From Paenibacillus lentus (lineage in GTDB: Bacteria > Bacillota > Bacilli > Paenibacillales > Paenibacillaceae): a stretch of DNA of 64,000 nt. The DNA lies in NCBI RefSeq assembly GCF_003931855.1, contig NZ_CP034248.1, forward strand, positions 4,774,001 to 4,838,000, given 5' to 3'. The notes under the pieces were generated by a model. That model was not told the DNA's origin and searched no databases. It saw only the letters and a program-made list of their open reading frames with translations. Positions 52,827-61,988 of the stretch are shown here, piece after piece (the first letter of the stretch is position 1; each line of letters starts with the position of its first letter). Both the position numbers and the translations under genes were made by a program.

Positions 52827-52846
52827 TATATGATAAATGTCATATA
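52827..52846 (-). promoter_or_regulatory. Candidate DesR operator
   Basis: Perfect inverted repeat TATATGA-TAAATG-TCATATA. Its centre is about 65 bases upstream of the predicted des transcription start, close to where DesR binds in B. subtilis. Confidence 0.5.
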
Positions 52847-52987
52847 TCATTCCCGATTGTTTCCAATAATTCACCTTTCAATTGGCAATACATACAGGAC
52901 ATAACAAATTTTCAGCTAAAAAAGGACAAGGACAGCAACGACAAGTACAACAACGCCCGCCTTCCGGCGAGCGTTGTTAATAATGCT

Positions 52988-54157
52988 TTACGAGGACTGC
53001 CTAAGAGGCAATCTCATCAATTTTTCGATTCGCTGCAAAGCTTCCTGCAGCTGCGGCAGCCCTGCAGCATAAGAGCAGCGTATGTGGCCTTCTCCTCCTG
53101 CACCGAACACATGACCGGGCACAGCGGCTACCCCCGCCTCTTTCAACAAGCGTAGTGCGAACTCCTCCGAGCTAAGTCCAGTGTGGGCAATCGACGGGAA
53201 TACATAGAAGGCTCCCTCCGGTTCATGACATGGCAGGCCTACATCCTGCAAAGCCGAGACCAGCCATTGTCTGCGCTGATTGTATGACTCGATCATCAGA
53301 TGCATATCGCTTAATCCGCTCCGCAGCGACGCTATCGCTGCCACTTGTCCCAACACCGGTGCGCACATCGCCGTGTATTGATGGATCTTCAGCATGGCAG
53401 CGATCAGCTCGTTATTTCCGCACACATAACCGACTCGCCAGCCCGTCATGGCAAACGCTTTAGAGAAGCCGCTGATGACGAGTGTCCGCTCCTTCATGCC
53501 TGGCAGTGAGGCAATGCTCGTGTGCCGTTGTCCATAGCTTAGCTCAGCATAGATTTCGTCCGAAATGACGATAAGATCATGGGCGATGGCTAACTCTGCA
53601 ATCGGCACCAAATCCTCTCTCGTCATAAGAGCTCCTGTCGGATTGTTAGGGTAATTCAAAATTAGCACCTTAGAACGAGGGGTCAAATGACGTCTGAGCT
53701 CCCAAGCCCGAAGCTTAAACTGCTCCCGCGCAGAGGTCTGCACCTCTACCACCTTTCCGCCATGCAGCTGAGCTAAGGGAGTATAAGCTATATAACTGGG
53801 CGTCGGAACCAATACTTCGTCCCCTTGCTTTAGAATCGTGCGCAACGCCAAGTCCACAGCTTCACTACTGCCAACGGTAACAAACATTTCAGTGGCAGGA
53901 TCATAGCTCAACTGAAACCTTGCGTGCAGATAGCATGCAATTTCCTCGCGCAATTCCACAAGCCCAGCATTAGGAGTATACCCCATGGCTCCCTGGTTCA
54001 GTGCGGTAATACAAGCCTCGACCACAGGTCTTGGCGTTACAAAATCCGGTTCTCCCACGGCCAGTGAGACGACATCCTTATCCACAGCTCCTACAAAAGC
54101 TCTGATCCCGGATGGTGGTATTTCCCGTACCAACGGATTGATCCAATCTTTGCTCAT
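52988..54157 (-). CDS. Class I/II PLP-dependent aminotransferase
   Basis: A 389-residue fold-type I aminotransferase. PLP contacts visible: NYPNNPTGA (Asn), SDEIYAEL (Asp/Tyr), ISGFSKAFAMTGWRVGY (Schiff-base Lys in SKAFAM) and the substrate Arg in HIRCSYA near the end. It resembles PatA-type aromatic/N-acetyl-diaminopimelate aminotransferases, but the substrate is open. I start at ATG 54157 (MSKDWINPLV), eight bases after GGGAG; the longer frame is not typical. A MocR regulator lies upstream on the same strand. Confidence 0.9.
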   Translation of the reverse strand: MSKDWINPLVREIPPSGIRAFVGAVDKDVVSLAVGEPDFVTPRPVVEACITALNQGAMGYTPNAGLVELREEIACYLHARFQLSYDPATEMFVTVGSSEAVDLALRTILKQGDEVLVPTPSYIAYTPLAQLHGGKVVEVQTSAREQFKLRAWELRRHLTPRSKVLILNYPNNPTGALMTREDLVPIAELAIAHDLIVISDEIYAELSYGQRHTSIASLPGMKERTLVISGFSKAFAMTGWRVGYVCGNNELIAAMLKIHQYTAMCAPVLGQVAAIASLRSGLSDMHLMIESYNQRRQWLVSALQDVGLPCHEPEGAFYVFPSIAHTGLSSEEFALRLLKEAGVAAVPGHVFGAGGEGHIRCSYAAGLPQLQEALQRIEKLMRLPLRQSS

Positions 54158-54314
54158 TTCAGCCACTCCCTGCCCACATTGTTGTACGTTACTGGTACTC
54201 CAGTACTCCACCATTGACTTCCTTGAGTTACGCTCTTACGGTGTTACGGTGCCTTACTGGCTCTGAACAGCCACAATGCGCGATGCGGGATCATCTCTCG
54301 ATCTCATGCTTTCG

Positions 54315-55763
54315 CTACGTCAACAGCTCTTTGGCAGCCTCGCCGATGATTTTGATCCCAGCTTCAATATTTTCATCACTCACGCGAGAGAAGCCCAGCC
54401 GCAACGTTTCCCGTCCCGTTCCATCCGTATAAAAAATATCCCCAGGCGTAAAAATGACGCCACGCTGCTTACACAGCTCAAGCAGCCTTCTCGTGTCAAA
54501 TCCTTCTGCAAAGGACACGAAAAGATGCAACCCCCCGTCTCCGGTCAGCAGGCTATAAGGCATATATGCCTCACAGCACCGTCTCGTCCATTCGTACTTC
54601 CGTTTATATTCCGCCCTGGCTCTTCGCAAATATTTATCCAGGTTCCCATTTAACAAATATTGATACAATATAGATTGATCCAGCGTTGATGTATGAATGC
54701 TGCGAGCTCTCTTCAAGCTCTCCAAGTAATAGATCAGTTCTTGATCCGCCAGCACCCAGCCTACCCGCAGGCCAGGAAACAGCACCTTCGAGAAACTGCC
54801 CAAGTAGATGACGCCATTCCCCTCACCTGCCGCTGCAATGAGCGGGGACACATGAGAGCCTGAATAACGAAGCTCTTCATTGAAACCATCCTCAATGACA
54901 GGAATCTGATAGCGGGTCATGAGCCTCATAAGCTCCAGCCTTTTCTGCGGAGACATGACGATTCCCGTAGGATTGTGATAGGAAGGAATGAAATAGGCAC
55001 AATCGAAGGACTGGCGCGACAGCACCTGTTCGAGCTGTTCCAGATTAATACCATCTCGCTCCATATCAATGCCGGTCACTTCATACCCGTGCAGCCGTAA
55101 ATTTTTGATGGCCGTATGATGGGTTGGATTCTCGCAAATGACGGCTCCGTTGCGCTTCGCCAGGGCGGACAGTACCAGATCCAATCCTTCTGTAAAACCG
55201 TTCGTGATGAGCAGGTCCTTGCCCGTCAAATCCACGCCTTTTTGCTCCATATATTGCTTTAATAAATCAATTAACGGCTTATAGCCTTTGGCATAACCAT
55301 AATTGAGCAGAACTTCACCTTCCACGGCCATCCGGTCGAGGAACGCTCTTTTCACATTGCCCAGATCGAACAGCTTCTCATTCGGCGCAATACTCGTAAA
55401 TGAAATTGTTCCTCGCTCCGCACGTATACCGTGCTTCATCAAGTCCATTTCCTCAGCCAGCAGCGCTTGGCTATTCATTCGTTCCTTCCAATTGAGCTCC
55501 AATAGGGGAGCTGTAACACTAATCGCCATCTGGGCAACGTAACTGCCTTTCCCCTTCTGGGTGTAGATCAGACCATCTTCCTCCAAACCGATATAAGCCG
55601 AGATAATCGTGTTGCGGCTAACGTTCATGAGTTCACTGAGCTCCCGGGTAGAGGGAAGTTTCTGATGAGGCTGGAGTACCCCTTTTACCATCAATCGCTT
55701 CAAATATTCCTTCACTTGAACGTAGACCGGACGACCCGCTGTTATTTTAAAATCCTGATACAT
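54315..55763 (-). CDS. MocR/PdxR-type GntR-aminotransferase regulator
   Basis: A 482-residue regulator with an N-terminal GntR winged helix (LPSTRELSELMNVSRNTIIS, about residues 40-60) fused to an aminotransferase-like domain with a Lys in GSFSKVLFPGLRVGW. Such MocR proteins use PLP as an effector to control vitamin B6, GABA or amino-acid genes. I start at ATG 55763 (MYQDFKITAG), eight bases after AGGAG. It lies 157 bases upstream of the aminotransferase gene, which is a possible target. No pdxS/pdxT genes are seen. Confidence 0.88.
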   Translation of the reverse strand: MYQDFKITAGRPVYVQVKEYLKRLMVKGVLQPHQKLPSTRELSELMNVSRNTIISAYIGLEEDGLIYTQKGKGSYVAQMAISVTAPLLELNWKERMNSQALLAEEMDLMKHGIRAERGTISFTSIAPNEKLFDLGNVKRAFLDRMAVEGEVLLNYGYAKGYKPLIDLLKQYMEQKGVDLTGKDLLITNGFTEGLDLVLSALAKRNGAVICENPTHHTAIKNLRLHGYEVTGIDMERDGINLEQLEQVLSRQSFDCAYFIPSYHNPTGIVMSPQKRLELMRLMTRYQIPVIEDGFNEELRYSGSHVSPLIAAAGEGNGVIYLGSFSKVLFPGLRVGWVLADQELIYYLESLKRARSIHTSTLDQSILYQYLLNGNLDKYLRRARAEYKRKYEWTRRCCEAYMPYSLLTGDGGLHLFVSFAEGFDTRRLLELCKQRGVIFTPGDIFYTDGTGRETLRLGFSRVSDENIEAGIKIIGEAAKELLT

Positions 55764-55957
55764 ATCTATCGCTCCTATCCCCATCATGGCATAGAACAAC
55801 TGCTTGCAAAAGAACCACAGCCTTGCATTGTTCACCTGGTCGTGGTTCCCTTCATTTAAAAATCATGTTTCATATGATTCATACTGCGCCTCTTTCTTCC
55901 CAAATTGTACGGGCAAGCAATTCCTGAGGTCAACAAAGACAATATTTAATCGAACAA

Positions 55958-55981
55958 GGGAGCAGACTCATGTCTGCTCCC
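55958..55981 (-). terminator. Hairpin downstream of rlmA-type gene
   Basis: GGGAGCAGAC and GTCTGCTCCC, a perfect 10-bp stem with four-base loop, 13 bases after the stop of the methyltransferase gene; followed by TTGTTCGATT on the minus strand. Confidence 0.7.
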
Positions 55982-55993
55982 TCATTATTTTGA

Positions 55994-56986
55994 CTAATTC
56001 AGCTTGTTCCTGCCTGTTAAAATATCGAAATCGAAGGTGATCGCTCTGCCCTCGATCGCTTTTGCTACCTGCTGCATTTGTACCCTGGATGCCTGCCATG
56101 CCAACGGAGTCATTTGCAGCAATTGCATCAGTGGCTCCCCATCCAGTGTTACCTCGTACTTTATCCGCTCCGTACCCTCAAGCCTAAAATGACGACGAAA
56201 CAACGTTATTGTCCTGTCATTGGAATATACCCGCCGATCAGACTTCTCATACAGTGCCTGCCGTATTTCCTGCAAATATTCTTTGCCCGGGATGACTTTA
56301 ATGACCGAGCCGGCAGGCGCAAGCATTCGCTGGAACTCCGCATAATTGGCCGGCGATAAAATGTTTAGAATAATATCGAAGGAGTGGTCAGCAAATGGAC
56401 ATTTCGCCAGATCAGCCACGCCCCACATCATTTCGGGACTTCTTTTGGCAGCTATTTTAATTCCCTCTTTGGCAAGGTCTATCCCTGTCGCGACTAACGA
56501 CAAGCGGCTCCCCATCGCTTCTACCAGCTTGCGCTTCACTGCATATAGATGAGAACCTTCCCCACAGCCCGCATCCAACACCTTAACAATACAGCGTTGT
56601 CCAGCTTCATTGCTCCGCAGGAGCTTTTGCTGCTCTGTGCTTTGCTGCTCTGTGCACTGAAGCTCCGCTCTTTCGGGCTCTGCATTTTGCTGATTCGCAA
56701 TTTGCTGCACCTTGCTTTGCTGTTCCAGTGCAAGCAGCACGATTGTGCTCAAGCGATCCGTAATTCCTTTAAACACCCCGGCCTCACTGATGCGGGCCCG
56801 AGATTGAAATAAGTACTTATCATATTTCTCCTTAGGAGCTTGCAGCAGGAAGTTGACATATCCCTGCTTCGCGATATCAAAACAATGGCTCTTCCTGCAA
56901 ATTAGACTTCTGCCCTGTAACCTTAAGGTAGCCGCGCAAACAGGACAAATGACCATATTCTCCGGCATATTATGAAATTTTAACAT
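55994..56986 (-). CDS. 23S rRNA (guanine-N1)-methyltransferase RlmA type
   Basis: A 330-residue S-adenosylmethionine-dependent methyltransferase of the RlmA family, which modifies hairpin 35 of 23S rRNA. The N-terminal zinc site (ICPVCAATLRL then LICRKSHCFD), followed by DIAKQGYVNFL, and the SAM motif VLDAGCGEGSHLY with NILSP are typical. ATG 56986 follows GAGGTGG. Residues about 97-130 form a Gln/Glu-rich insert (QQIANQQNAEPERAELQ, then EQQSTEQQK) not usual in the family. Gram-positive members (TlrB type, G748) can lower tylosin susceptibility; whether this one does is not known. Confidence 0.85.
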   Translation of the reverse strand: MLKFHNMPENMVICPVCAATLRLQGRSLICRKSHCFDIAKQGYVNFLLQAPKEKYDKYLFQSRARISEAGVFKGITDRLSTIVLLALEQQSKVQQIANQQNAEPERAELQCTEQQSTEQQKLLRSNEAGQRCIVKVLDAGCGEGSHLYAVKRKLVEAMGSRLSLVATGIDLAKEGIKIAAKRSPEMMWGVADLAKCPFADHSFDIILNILSPANYAEFQRMLAPAGSVIKVIPGKEYLQEIRQALYEKSDRRVYSNDRTITLFRRHFRLEGTERIKYEVTLDGEPLMQLLQMTPLAWQASRVQMQQVAKAIEGRAITFDFDILTGRNKLN

Positions 56987-57254
56987 GCTATCCCACCTCA
57001 TCCATTCGTATTTGCTGAATGAAAAAAGGCACAGCTAAATAAGCCCGGCCATCCTCTCACAAAAAAGCCGGGTTATCCTCTGTACCTCACATTAACGCAA
57101 ACGAATGAACTTAATAATCATCTGATAGCAGCCTCTTTTCCACATTCTCATGCTTGGTATGGATTACCCATACAAAATAAATTAAGGAGAAGCCTGGCAG
57201 GCTCCCCCCTATCATTCTAAACCGTACTTCTCATATTGTAAAACCGCCGCAGCA

Positions 57255-59129
57255 TCAAACCATAATTTTGCAAATATCGTTTGTAAATTCCACTGGATCG
57301 TGTACAGGCAAACCTTCGATCAGCAGTGCCTGGTTGTACAGCAGGTTCGTGTACAGACTCAGCTTCTCCTTATCGTTCTCATGTGCCGCCTTAAGCGATT
57401 GGAACACTTCGTGGTTCATGTTAATTTCCAGCACTTTGTCGGCCTGGACGTCCTGGCCGCTTGGCATCGATTTAAGTATTTTCTCCATCTCGATTGATAG
57501 CTCGCCCTCCGTCGACAAACAGACCGGATGGGATTTAAGGCGCTTGGAGGCTTTGACGCTCTTCACTTTGCCGTTCAAAATTTCCTGCATCGCCTCGAAC
57601 AGCTCCTTGTTGCTGCTCTCGTCCGCTTCCTTATCCTTCTCGTCCGGCTCGATGCCAAGGTCGCCGCTCGATACGGATTTGAATTCCTTCTCCTTGTAGT
57701 TCAGAATCATCTTAATTGCGAACTCGTCAATATCATCGGTCAGGTACAGGATTTCATAGCCTTTATCAGCTACAAGCTCTGTCTGCGGCAGCTTCTCAAT
57801 CCGCTCGATCGATTCGCCAGAAGCGTAATAGATATACTTCTGATCCTCAGGCATTCTGGAAACATACTCATCCAGCGTAACCAGTTTCTTTTCTTTGGAG
57901 GAATAGAACATAAGTAGATCCTGTAAATCCTCTTTATGCATGCCATAGTCGCTGTATACACCGTATTTCAACTGGCGGCCGAAAGAGTCGTAGAACTTCT
58001 CATATTGCTCTCTTTCGTCCTTCAGCATGCTTTGCAACTGCCCTTTGATCTTGTTCTTGATATTCCGCGCAATTAGCGTCAGCTGACGGTCGTGCTGCAG
58101 CAGCTCTCTAGAGATATTGAGCGACAGATCCTCGGAATCCACCATCCCTTTGACGAATCCGAAATAATCCGGCAGCAGGTCGCCGCATTTGTCCATAATA
58201 AGCACGCCGTTGGAATAGAGCTCCAGCCCTTTTTCATATTCTTTCGTATAATAATCAAAAGGCGTCTTCTCCGGAATAAACAGGATTGCATTGTAGACGA
58301 CTGCACCGTCTGCGCTAATATGAATATGCTTCAGCGGCTTGTCGAAACCGTAGCGCTTCTCGTGGTAGAAGTTCTCATAGTCCTCTGCAGTCAGCTCGCT
58401 TTTATTTTTACGCCAAATCGGCACCATACTGTTGATCGTTTGCTCTTCCTTGTATTCCTCGAACTCGTTCTCCGCGCCTTCCTTAGGACGCTGTCCTGTA
58501 ACATCCATCTTAATAGGATAACGGATGAAGTCGGAGTATTTCTTGATGATGGCTCTTAGGCGGTGCTCCTCCAGGAACTCATCATATTGCTCCTCTTCCG
58601 TGTTGGCTTTGATTTTAAGGATAATGTCGGTGCCTGGCGTCGTTTTGTCGAACGGAACGATGGTATAGCCATCCGCCCCTTCGGATTCCCACTTGAAGGC
58701 TTGGTCGCTGCCGAACGGCTTGCTGATGACAGTCACCACGTCAGCTACCATGAACGCCGAATAGAAGCCCACCCCGAATTGACCGATGATGTTATGTCCG
58801 TCCTTCGCTTCATTCTCTTTCTTAAACGCCAAGGAACCGCTCTTCGCAATAACCCCGAGGTTGTTCTCCAGCTCTTCCTCTGTCATACCGATCCCGGTAT
58901 CGGAAATCGTAAGTGTGCGGTTGTCTTTATCCGGAGTAATTTTAATGAAGTAATCCTCGCGGTTGAACACGAGATTATCGTCGGTCAGCGCCTTGTAATA
59001 TATTTTATCGATCGCATCACTTGCATTGGATATAAGCTCTCGCAGAAAAATCTCTCGTTGCGTGTAAATGGAGTTAATCATCATTTCCAGCAATCTTTTG
59101 GATTCCGCCTGAAACTCTTTCTTTGCCAT
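57255..59129 (-). CDS. htpG: Molecular chaperone HtpG (Hsp90)
   Basis: A 624-residue Hsp90 with ATP-binding signatures [26 protein letters not shown] and [13 protein letters not shown], the middle-domain NISRELLQ, and a normal C-terminal dimerisation region. It assists folding of client proteins in the cytoplasm, especially under heat. ATG follows AAAGGAG. The leader contains a perfect CIRCE element, so HrcA should repress the gene in the absence of heat stress. In B. subtilis htpG is not part of the CIRCE regulon, so the control differs here. Confidence 0.97.
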   Translation of the reverse strand: MAKKEFQAESKRLLEMMINSIYTQREIFLRELISNASDAIDKIYYKALTDDNLVFNREDYFIKITPDKDNRTLTISDTGIGMTEEELENNLGVIAKSGSLAFKKENEAKDGHNIIGQFGVGFYSAFMVADVVTVISKPFGSDQAFKWESEGADGYTIVPFDKTTPGTDIILKIKANTEEEQYDEFLEEHRLRAIIKKYSDFIRYPIKMDVTGQRPKEGAENEFEEYKEEQTINSMVPIWRKNKSELTAEDYENFYHEKRYGFDKPLKHIHISADGAVVYNAILFIPEKTPFDYYTKEYEKGLELYSNGVLIMDKCGDLLPDYFGFVKGMVDSEDLSLNISRELLQHDRQLTLIARNIKNKIKGQLQSMLKDEREQYEKFYDSFGRQLKYGVYSDYGMHKEDLQDLLMFYSSKEKKLVTLDEYVSRMPEDQKYIYYASGESIERIEKLPQTELVADKGYEILYLTDDIDEFAIKMILNYKEKEFKSVSSGDLGIEPDEKDKEADESSNKELFEAMQEILNGKVKSVKASKRLKSHPVCLSTEGELSIEMEKILKSMPSGQDVQADKVLEINMNHEVFQSLKAAHENDKEKLSLYTNLLYNQALLIEGLPVHDPVEFTNDICKIMV

Positions 59130-59251
59130 GAAAAAAACAATCTCCTTTCAAAGGTTCATTTTGAGGGGGCCTGGCTCCAACATATAGGCATGTTCGCGCC
59201 TCGATGTCCAGTTTCATTTACAATACAAGCGCTTTCCAGGCCTTCGCCTTG

Positions 59252-59278
59252 TTAGCACTCCAATTCACAGAGTGCTAA
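59252..59278 (-). promoter_or_regulatory. CIRCE operator upstream of htpG
   Basis: TTAGCACTC-N9-GAGTGCTAA, a perfect match to the HrcA-binding CIRCE inverted repeat. It sits between the promoter and the htpG start, 120-150 bases upstream of ATG. Confidence 0.97.
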
Positions 59279-59288
59279 TTCTTCCTTT

Positions 59289-59318
59289 TATATACCATAT
59301 AGTAAATTTTAAAGTCAA
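59289..59318 (-). promoter_or_regulatory. Promoter of htpG
   Basis: On the minus strand TTGACT (59318-59313), 18 bases, TATATA (59294-59289). The predicted start lies at the edge of the CIRCE element, as needed for HrcA repression. Confidence 0.65.
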
Positions 59319-59416
59319 CTCATCTCACGTATATTTCCACCAAATTCCTATTTTCTGTTGCAAATCCTTCGCTCCGCCTTTTGACGGCAATGGATTCTAT
59401 TTGTGATCATACAAAA

Positions 59417-59455
59417 AGAAAAGCGCCGAATTCCCTTAGGAAACGGCCGCTTTTC
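59417..59455 (-). terminator. Terminator of Nfu-N gene
   Basis: On the minus strand AAAAGCGGCCG pairs imperfectly with CGGCGCTTTT, followed by CTTTTTG, immediately after the stop. Confidence 0.75.
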
Positions 59456-59457
59456 TA

Positions 59458-59727
59458 CTAACCGTAAATCTTCTTGAAAACCTCTTCTGCTTCCGCTAGA
59501 ATCGCATCCCAATCGGCTTCCGGCCTTTTTGTAATCGTCACGAAATTTCTCAATCCAAAAATGTTATCCACGCCTTCAATGCGAACTAGAGCGCTTGCAA
59601 GCGGATGGTCTGTCGACTCATCGCTCTTGACCGACATACTGCCAGTGCCCTCAAACAACGTCGCATTCGCATTGATCTTCACCGCGTTCGGATTCGGGGT
59701 AGCTTGAACATCAACTTCTATTGCCAT
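59458..59727 (-). CDS. Nfu N-terminal domain (scaffold-like) protein
   Basis: An 89-residue protein that consists of the Nfu/NifU N-terminal domain alone: VQATPNPNAVKINAN, then HPLASALVRIEGVDNIFGLRN and FVTITKRPEADWD. The C-terminal CxxC iron-sulphur domain of full Nfu proteins is lacking, so it cannot bind a cluster by that motif. Stand-alone copies are frequent in Bacillales and are presumed to assist iron-sulphur assembly. I start at ATG 59727 (MAIEVDVQAT), ten bases after AAGGAG. Confidence 0.85.
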   Translation of the reverse strand: MAIEVDVQATPNPNAVKINANATLFEGTGSMSVKSDESTDHPLASALVRIEGVDNIFGLRNFVTITKRPEADWDAILAEAEEVFKKIYG

Positions 59728-59801
59728 TGCTGTATCACTCCTTTCCATTCCCCGCTATTGTAGCATGCTTCATGCGACTTTACGAATGCCATCATACATA
59801 A

Positions 59802-59834
59802 AGCCCTGTTCTCACTTAAATGGGAGACAGGGCT
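59802..59834 (-). terminator. Hairpin downstream of LacI-type gene
   Basis: GCCCTGTTCTC pairs with GGAGACAGGGC (one mismatch), loop ACTTAAATG. Only TTT follows on the minus strand. It lies 170 bases after the stop at 60008. The rest of 59728-60007 holds nothing I recognise. Confidence 0.45.
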
Positions 59835-60007
59835 CTTCGCATTTCACGAAACAAGCCGGTGTGCATAGCGCAACACTGAATTTCTCTGCGTCACACGTAC
59901 TGCACCCTTATCAACAACTCTACGCGGCAAGGCAGTATAGGCGTATTCGGACTGTACTTACGCTACACCATATGAAACCAGAACTCGCTACTCTAAAAGC
60001 GACAAAA

Positions 60008-61039
60008 TTAGTTTAAGCGCTTCGTAGAGTTCCTGATAACCAGCTCACCGGGAAATGTTTTATGGGCATGAGTTATTTTCTTATCGATCAGATCAAATAA
60101 TATCTTTATCGTCTCTTGAGCAATTTCCTCAGTCGGCTGCTTAATGGTCGTAATCGATGGATTATAATAGAAAGAAATATCTAGTCCGTCAAAGCCGACG
60201 ACCGAATAATCCTCCGGCACTCTGCGCCCGGACTCGAATATGGCTTTGCAGGCCCCGATGGCCAGGCTGTCCGAGACGGCGTAAATCGCCGTGAATTCCT
60301 CACCGGACTGCAGCAGTTCCTTCGTTACCTCATATCCGTTCTCCATAGAGTAGCTGTCGATATCCTCCCGCATGCAACGCACCAGCCGCTCATTGAATTC
60401 AATTCCGTGGTGCTTTAAGGCCTTCCTATACCCTTCGTATCGTAATTTACCGATACTTACATCGTCCATAGGAGCCGTAATGATCGCAATCTTCCGATGC
60501 CCCTCATTGCATAAATAATCAACGATCTTATAACTCTCTTTCACGTCATCGACCGATACCGAGGAATAGTCATTGAGATCGAACTCTTCCGCCATGCCGA
60601 TCGTACTTAACACGAATGGTACCGTTAACTGATCCAATTTCTCTTTGCTATGAGAGAAATACCCCCCGAGGAATACGATACCCTTTAGTCTTTTTTCCTT
60701 CTCCAGCTCGATGGCCACTTCGATTTCATCCTGCTTCTCATCAACCCGCTGCAAGATGAATGAATACTTCCTTCGTTGGGTTTCCCTCTCGAATACTTGA
60801 ATCATCGGGTTGAAAAAAGGGTTGGTTATCCCCTTAATTAGCACCGCAATCGTCTTGGACACCGAGCGTTTTAAATTTCTTGCACTGTTATTCGGCACAT
60901 AGTGATTCTCCTTGATGACCTTCATAATCATCGTCTTGGTCTCTTCACTAATGTCCGGATGATTATTGATCGCTCGGGAGACCGTAGTTACACCAACGCC
61001 GCACATCTTTGCAATATCTTTAATTGTAATAGAAGCCAT
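60008..61039 (-). CDS. LacI-family transcriptional regulator
   Basis: A 343-residue LacI/GalR regulator: helix-turn-helix ITIKDIAKMCGVGVTTVSRA with the hinge helix NNSARNLKRSVSKTIAVLI, and a periplasmic-binding-protein-like effector domain (GITNPFFNPMIQ, VVGFDGLDISFYYNP, TTIKQPTEEIA). I start at ATG 61039 (MASITIKDIA), eight bases after GGGAAG. It lies directly downstream of the sugar ABC transporter genes and probably represses them without inducer. The sugar is unknown. Confidence 0.93.
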   Translation of the reverse strand: MASITIKDIAKMCGVGVTTVSRAINNHPDISEETKTMIMKVIKENHYVPNNSARNLKRSVSKTIAVLIKGITNPFFNPMIQVFERETQRRKYSFILQRVDEKQDEIEVAIELEKEKRLKGIVFLGGYFSHSKEKLDQLTVPFVLSTIGMAEEFDLNDYSSVSVDDVKESYKIVDYLCNEGHRKIAIITAPMDDVSIGKLRYEGYRKALKHHGIEFNERLVRCMREDIDSYSMENGYEVTKELLQSGEEFTAIYAVSDSLAIGACKAIFESGRRVPEDYSVVGFDGLDISFYYNPSITTIKQPTEEIAQETIKILFDLIDKKITHAHKTFPGELVIRNSTKRLN

Positions 61040-61151
61040 ATATAGTTCTTCCCTTACATTATAATGTAAACTACTGCACCGATACATTTCACTAGGATAG
61101 CAGTTAAAGTACTAGAAAACAAGGCAACTTTCACCGAAGATTCGTTAAGCG

Positions 61152-61988
61152 TCAGCCCTTAACCGCTCCTGCTACGACGCCTTCAATAATATATTTCTGA
61201 CATAGCAAGTAGAATATAACAATGGGTACAATCGCAAGCACCAGCATCGCCATCATAGCTCCCATATCAATCGAGCCATACCCGCCCTTGAGATACTGGA
61301 TTGCAATTGGAATCGTCTTGTATTCACTGCCGATAACCAGATCGGGCAATAGGTAGTCATTCCATACCCACATGACATTCAGGATTGCAACTGTGATTGC
61401 GATCGGTTTAAGGATCGGCAGAACCACTTTAAAGAAGGACTGTGCAGGATTACATCCGTCGATCATGACCGCCTCTTCGATCTCAATCGGAATGGACTTC
61501 ACAAATCCACTGAACAGGAACACTGACAGGCCTGAACCAAAACCTAAATATATAAAGATGATACCAATCGGATTGTCAAGATTCAGTACGTTAGCCGTTT
61601 TCGTCATCGTGAACATCACCATTTGAAAAGGCACGATCATTGAGAAGACGAATATATAGTACAGCAATTGATTAAATTTCGTCTTTACTCTCGTAATATA
61701 CCAAGCCGTCATCGACGTAAACAGCACAATAACGCCGACGGAGAACACTGTAATAAACAACGACATGCCGAATGCAGAAATGAAATCGGTCTTGGCAATA
61801 CCACTTGTATAGTTGCTGATGCCCGAGAACGTCTGACTATTCGGAAACAAGAACGGAGTGTCGCTGATAAAGAACTTTCCTTTAAAAGAGTTCATCAATA
61901 CGATCAAAATTGGTGAAATAAACGCTACTGCTAAAACGAATAAAATAAGAAATATAAGAGCGTCTGCTCCTTTATTTGTCTTTTGCAT
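61152..61988 (-). CDS. Sugar ABC transporter permease (MalG type)
   Basis: A 278-residue permease with six membrane helices and the EAA loop for contact with the ATPase: EEAVMIDGCNPAQSFFKVVLPILKP (split motif EEAxxIDG...GxxxxxFxxVxLP). The C-terminus YIIEGVVAGAVKG is typical of MalG/CUT1 proteins. Its ATG overlaps the stop of the other permease (TAATG), so translation is coupled. Works with the binding protein and the second permease; no ATPase gene is in the window, so a shared MsmX-type ATPase may energise it. Confidence 0.93.
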   Translation of the reverse strand: MQKTNKGADALIFLILFVLAVAFISPILIVLMNSFKGKFFISDTPFLFPNSQTFSGISNYTSGIAKTDFISAFGMSLFITVFSVGVIVLFTSMTAWYITRVKTKFNQLLYYIFVFSMIVPFQMVMFTMTKTANVLNLDNPIGIIFIYLGFGSGLSVFLFSGFVKSIPIEIEEAVMIDGCNPAQSFFKVVLPILKPIAITVAILNVMWVWNDYLLPDLVIGSEYKTIPIAIQYLKGGYGSIDMGAMMAMLVLAIVPIVIFYLLCQKYIIEGVVAGAVKG

